Positions 6,505-6,514 of a stretch of DNA of 6,514 bases are shown here, piece after piece. The DNA comes from Draconibacterium orientale (lineage in GTDB: Bacteria; Bacteroidota; Bacteroidia; Bacteroidales; JAADGE01): assembly GCA_020718265.1 (NCBI GenBank), contig DYSM01000164.1:1-6514 (forward strand). Reading direction: 5' to 3'. Every line of letters starts with the position of its first letter. The first letter of the stretch is position 1. Position numbers and translations under genes: made by a program. The notes under the pieces are model-generated. The model saw only the letters and a list, made by a program, of their open reading frames with translations. It had not been told where the DNA came from and did not search any database.

Positions 6505-6514
6505 CGAAATTTCG
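6505..6514. repeat. CGAAATTTCG palindrome at the right edge
   Basis: A 10-bp perfect palindrome ends exactly at the window edge, 14 bases after the tandem repeat, and includes the ATTTCG word of that repeat. It may be the edge of a larger repeat or regulatory region outside the window. Confidence 0.4.

Larger units (their letters stand above)
6255..6514. other. AT-rich non-coding region after the nuclease gene
   Basis: I find no gene here. The longest noticeable ATG frame (6262-6324) has only 20 codons and no recognisable product. The stretch holds a small inverted repeat, repeated GTCATT words (6397-6436), the 11-bp tandem repeat and an edge palindrome. No tRNA, transposase remnant or CRISPR-like array is visible. 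Confidence 0.6.

Overview
The window looks like a piece of a Bacteroidota (Bacteroidetes) chromosome. The evidence is an S46-family dipeptidyl-peptidase (essentially a Bacteroidota hallmark), a 7TM-HD cyclic-di-AMP phosphodiesterase of the PgpH type, AT-rich intergenic DNA without obvious Shine-Dalgarno sequences, and a TAnnTTTG-type -7 box upstream of the peptidase gene. Genus cannot be read from the sequence.

Layout. Bases 1-172 are non-coding and AT-rich, with a possible leftward promoter for a gene lying off the left edge. Two minus-strand genes, 2687-2226 and 2218-173, are 7 bases apart and probably form one transcript: first a small two-TM protein with a bacterial PH-like domain, then a 681-residue PgpH-type protein that uses a TTG start. 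A divergent intergenic region (2688-2870) carries a putative promoter for the rightward gene, embedded in a near-perfect dyad. At 2871-5033 is a complete secreted S46 peptidase with an intact triad and a glycine at the specificity position, so it is DPP7-like rather than DPP11-like. It is closed by a clear intrinsic terminator at 5057-5095. From 5182 to 6254 lies a DUF1016/YhcG-type PD-(D/E)XK nuclease gene split in two by a one-base frameshift near 5827-5832. The last 260 bases are AT-rich non-coding DNA with an 11-bp tandem repeat and small palindromes.

How it fits together. The PgpH protein would degrade c-di-AMP at the cytoplasmic face of the inner membrane; the co-transcribed PH-like protein has no known role but is a candidate membrane partner. 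The DPP7-like enzyme would release dipeptides in the periplasm and reflects peptide-based nutrition. The YhcG-type nuclease is an accessory gene, A-rich compared with its neighbour, placed after the terminator and probably broken or mis-sequenced. I see no complete, clearly undescribed system here. The most useful second looks are the frameshifted nuclease, the dyad over the peptidase promoter, and the PH-like/PgpH gene pair.
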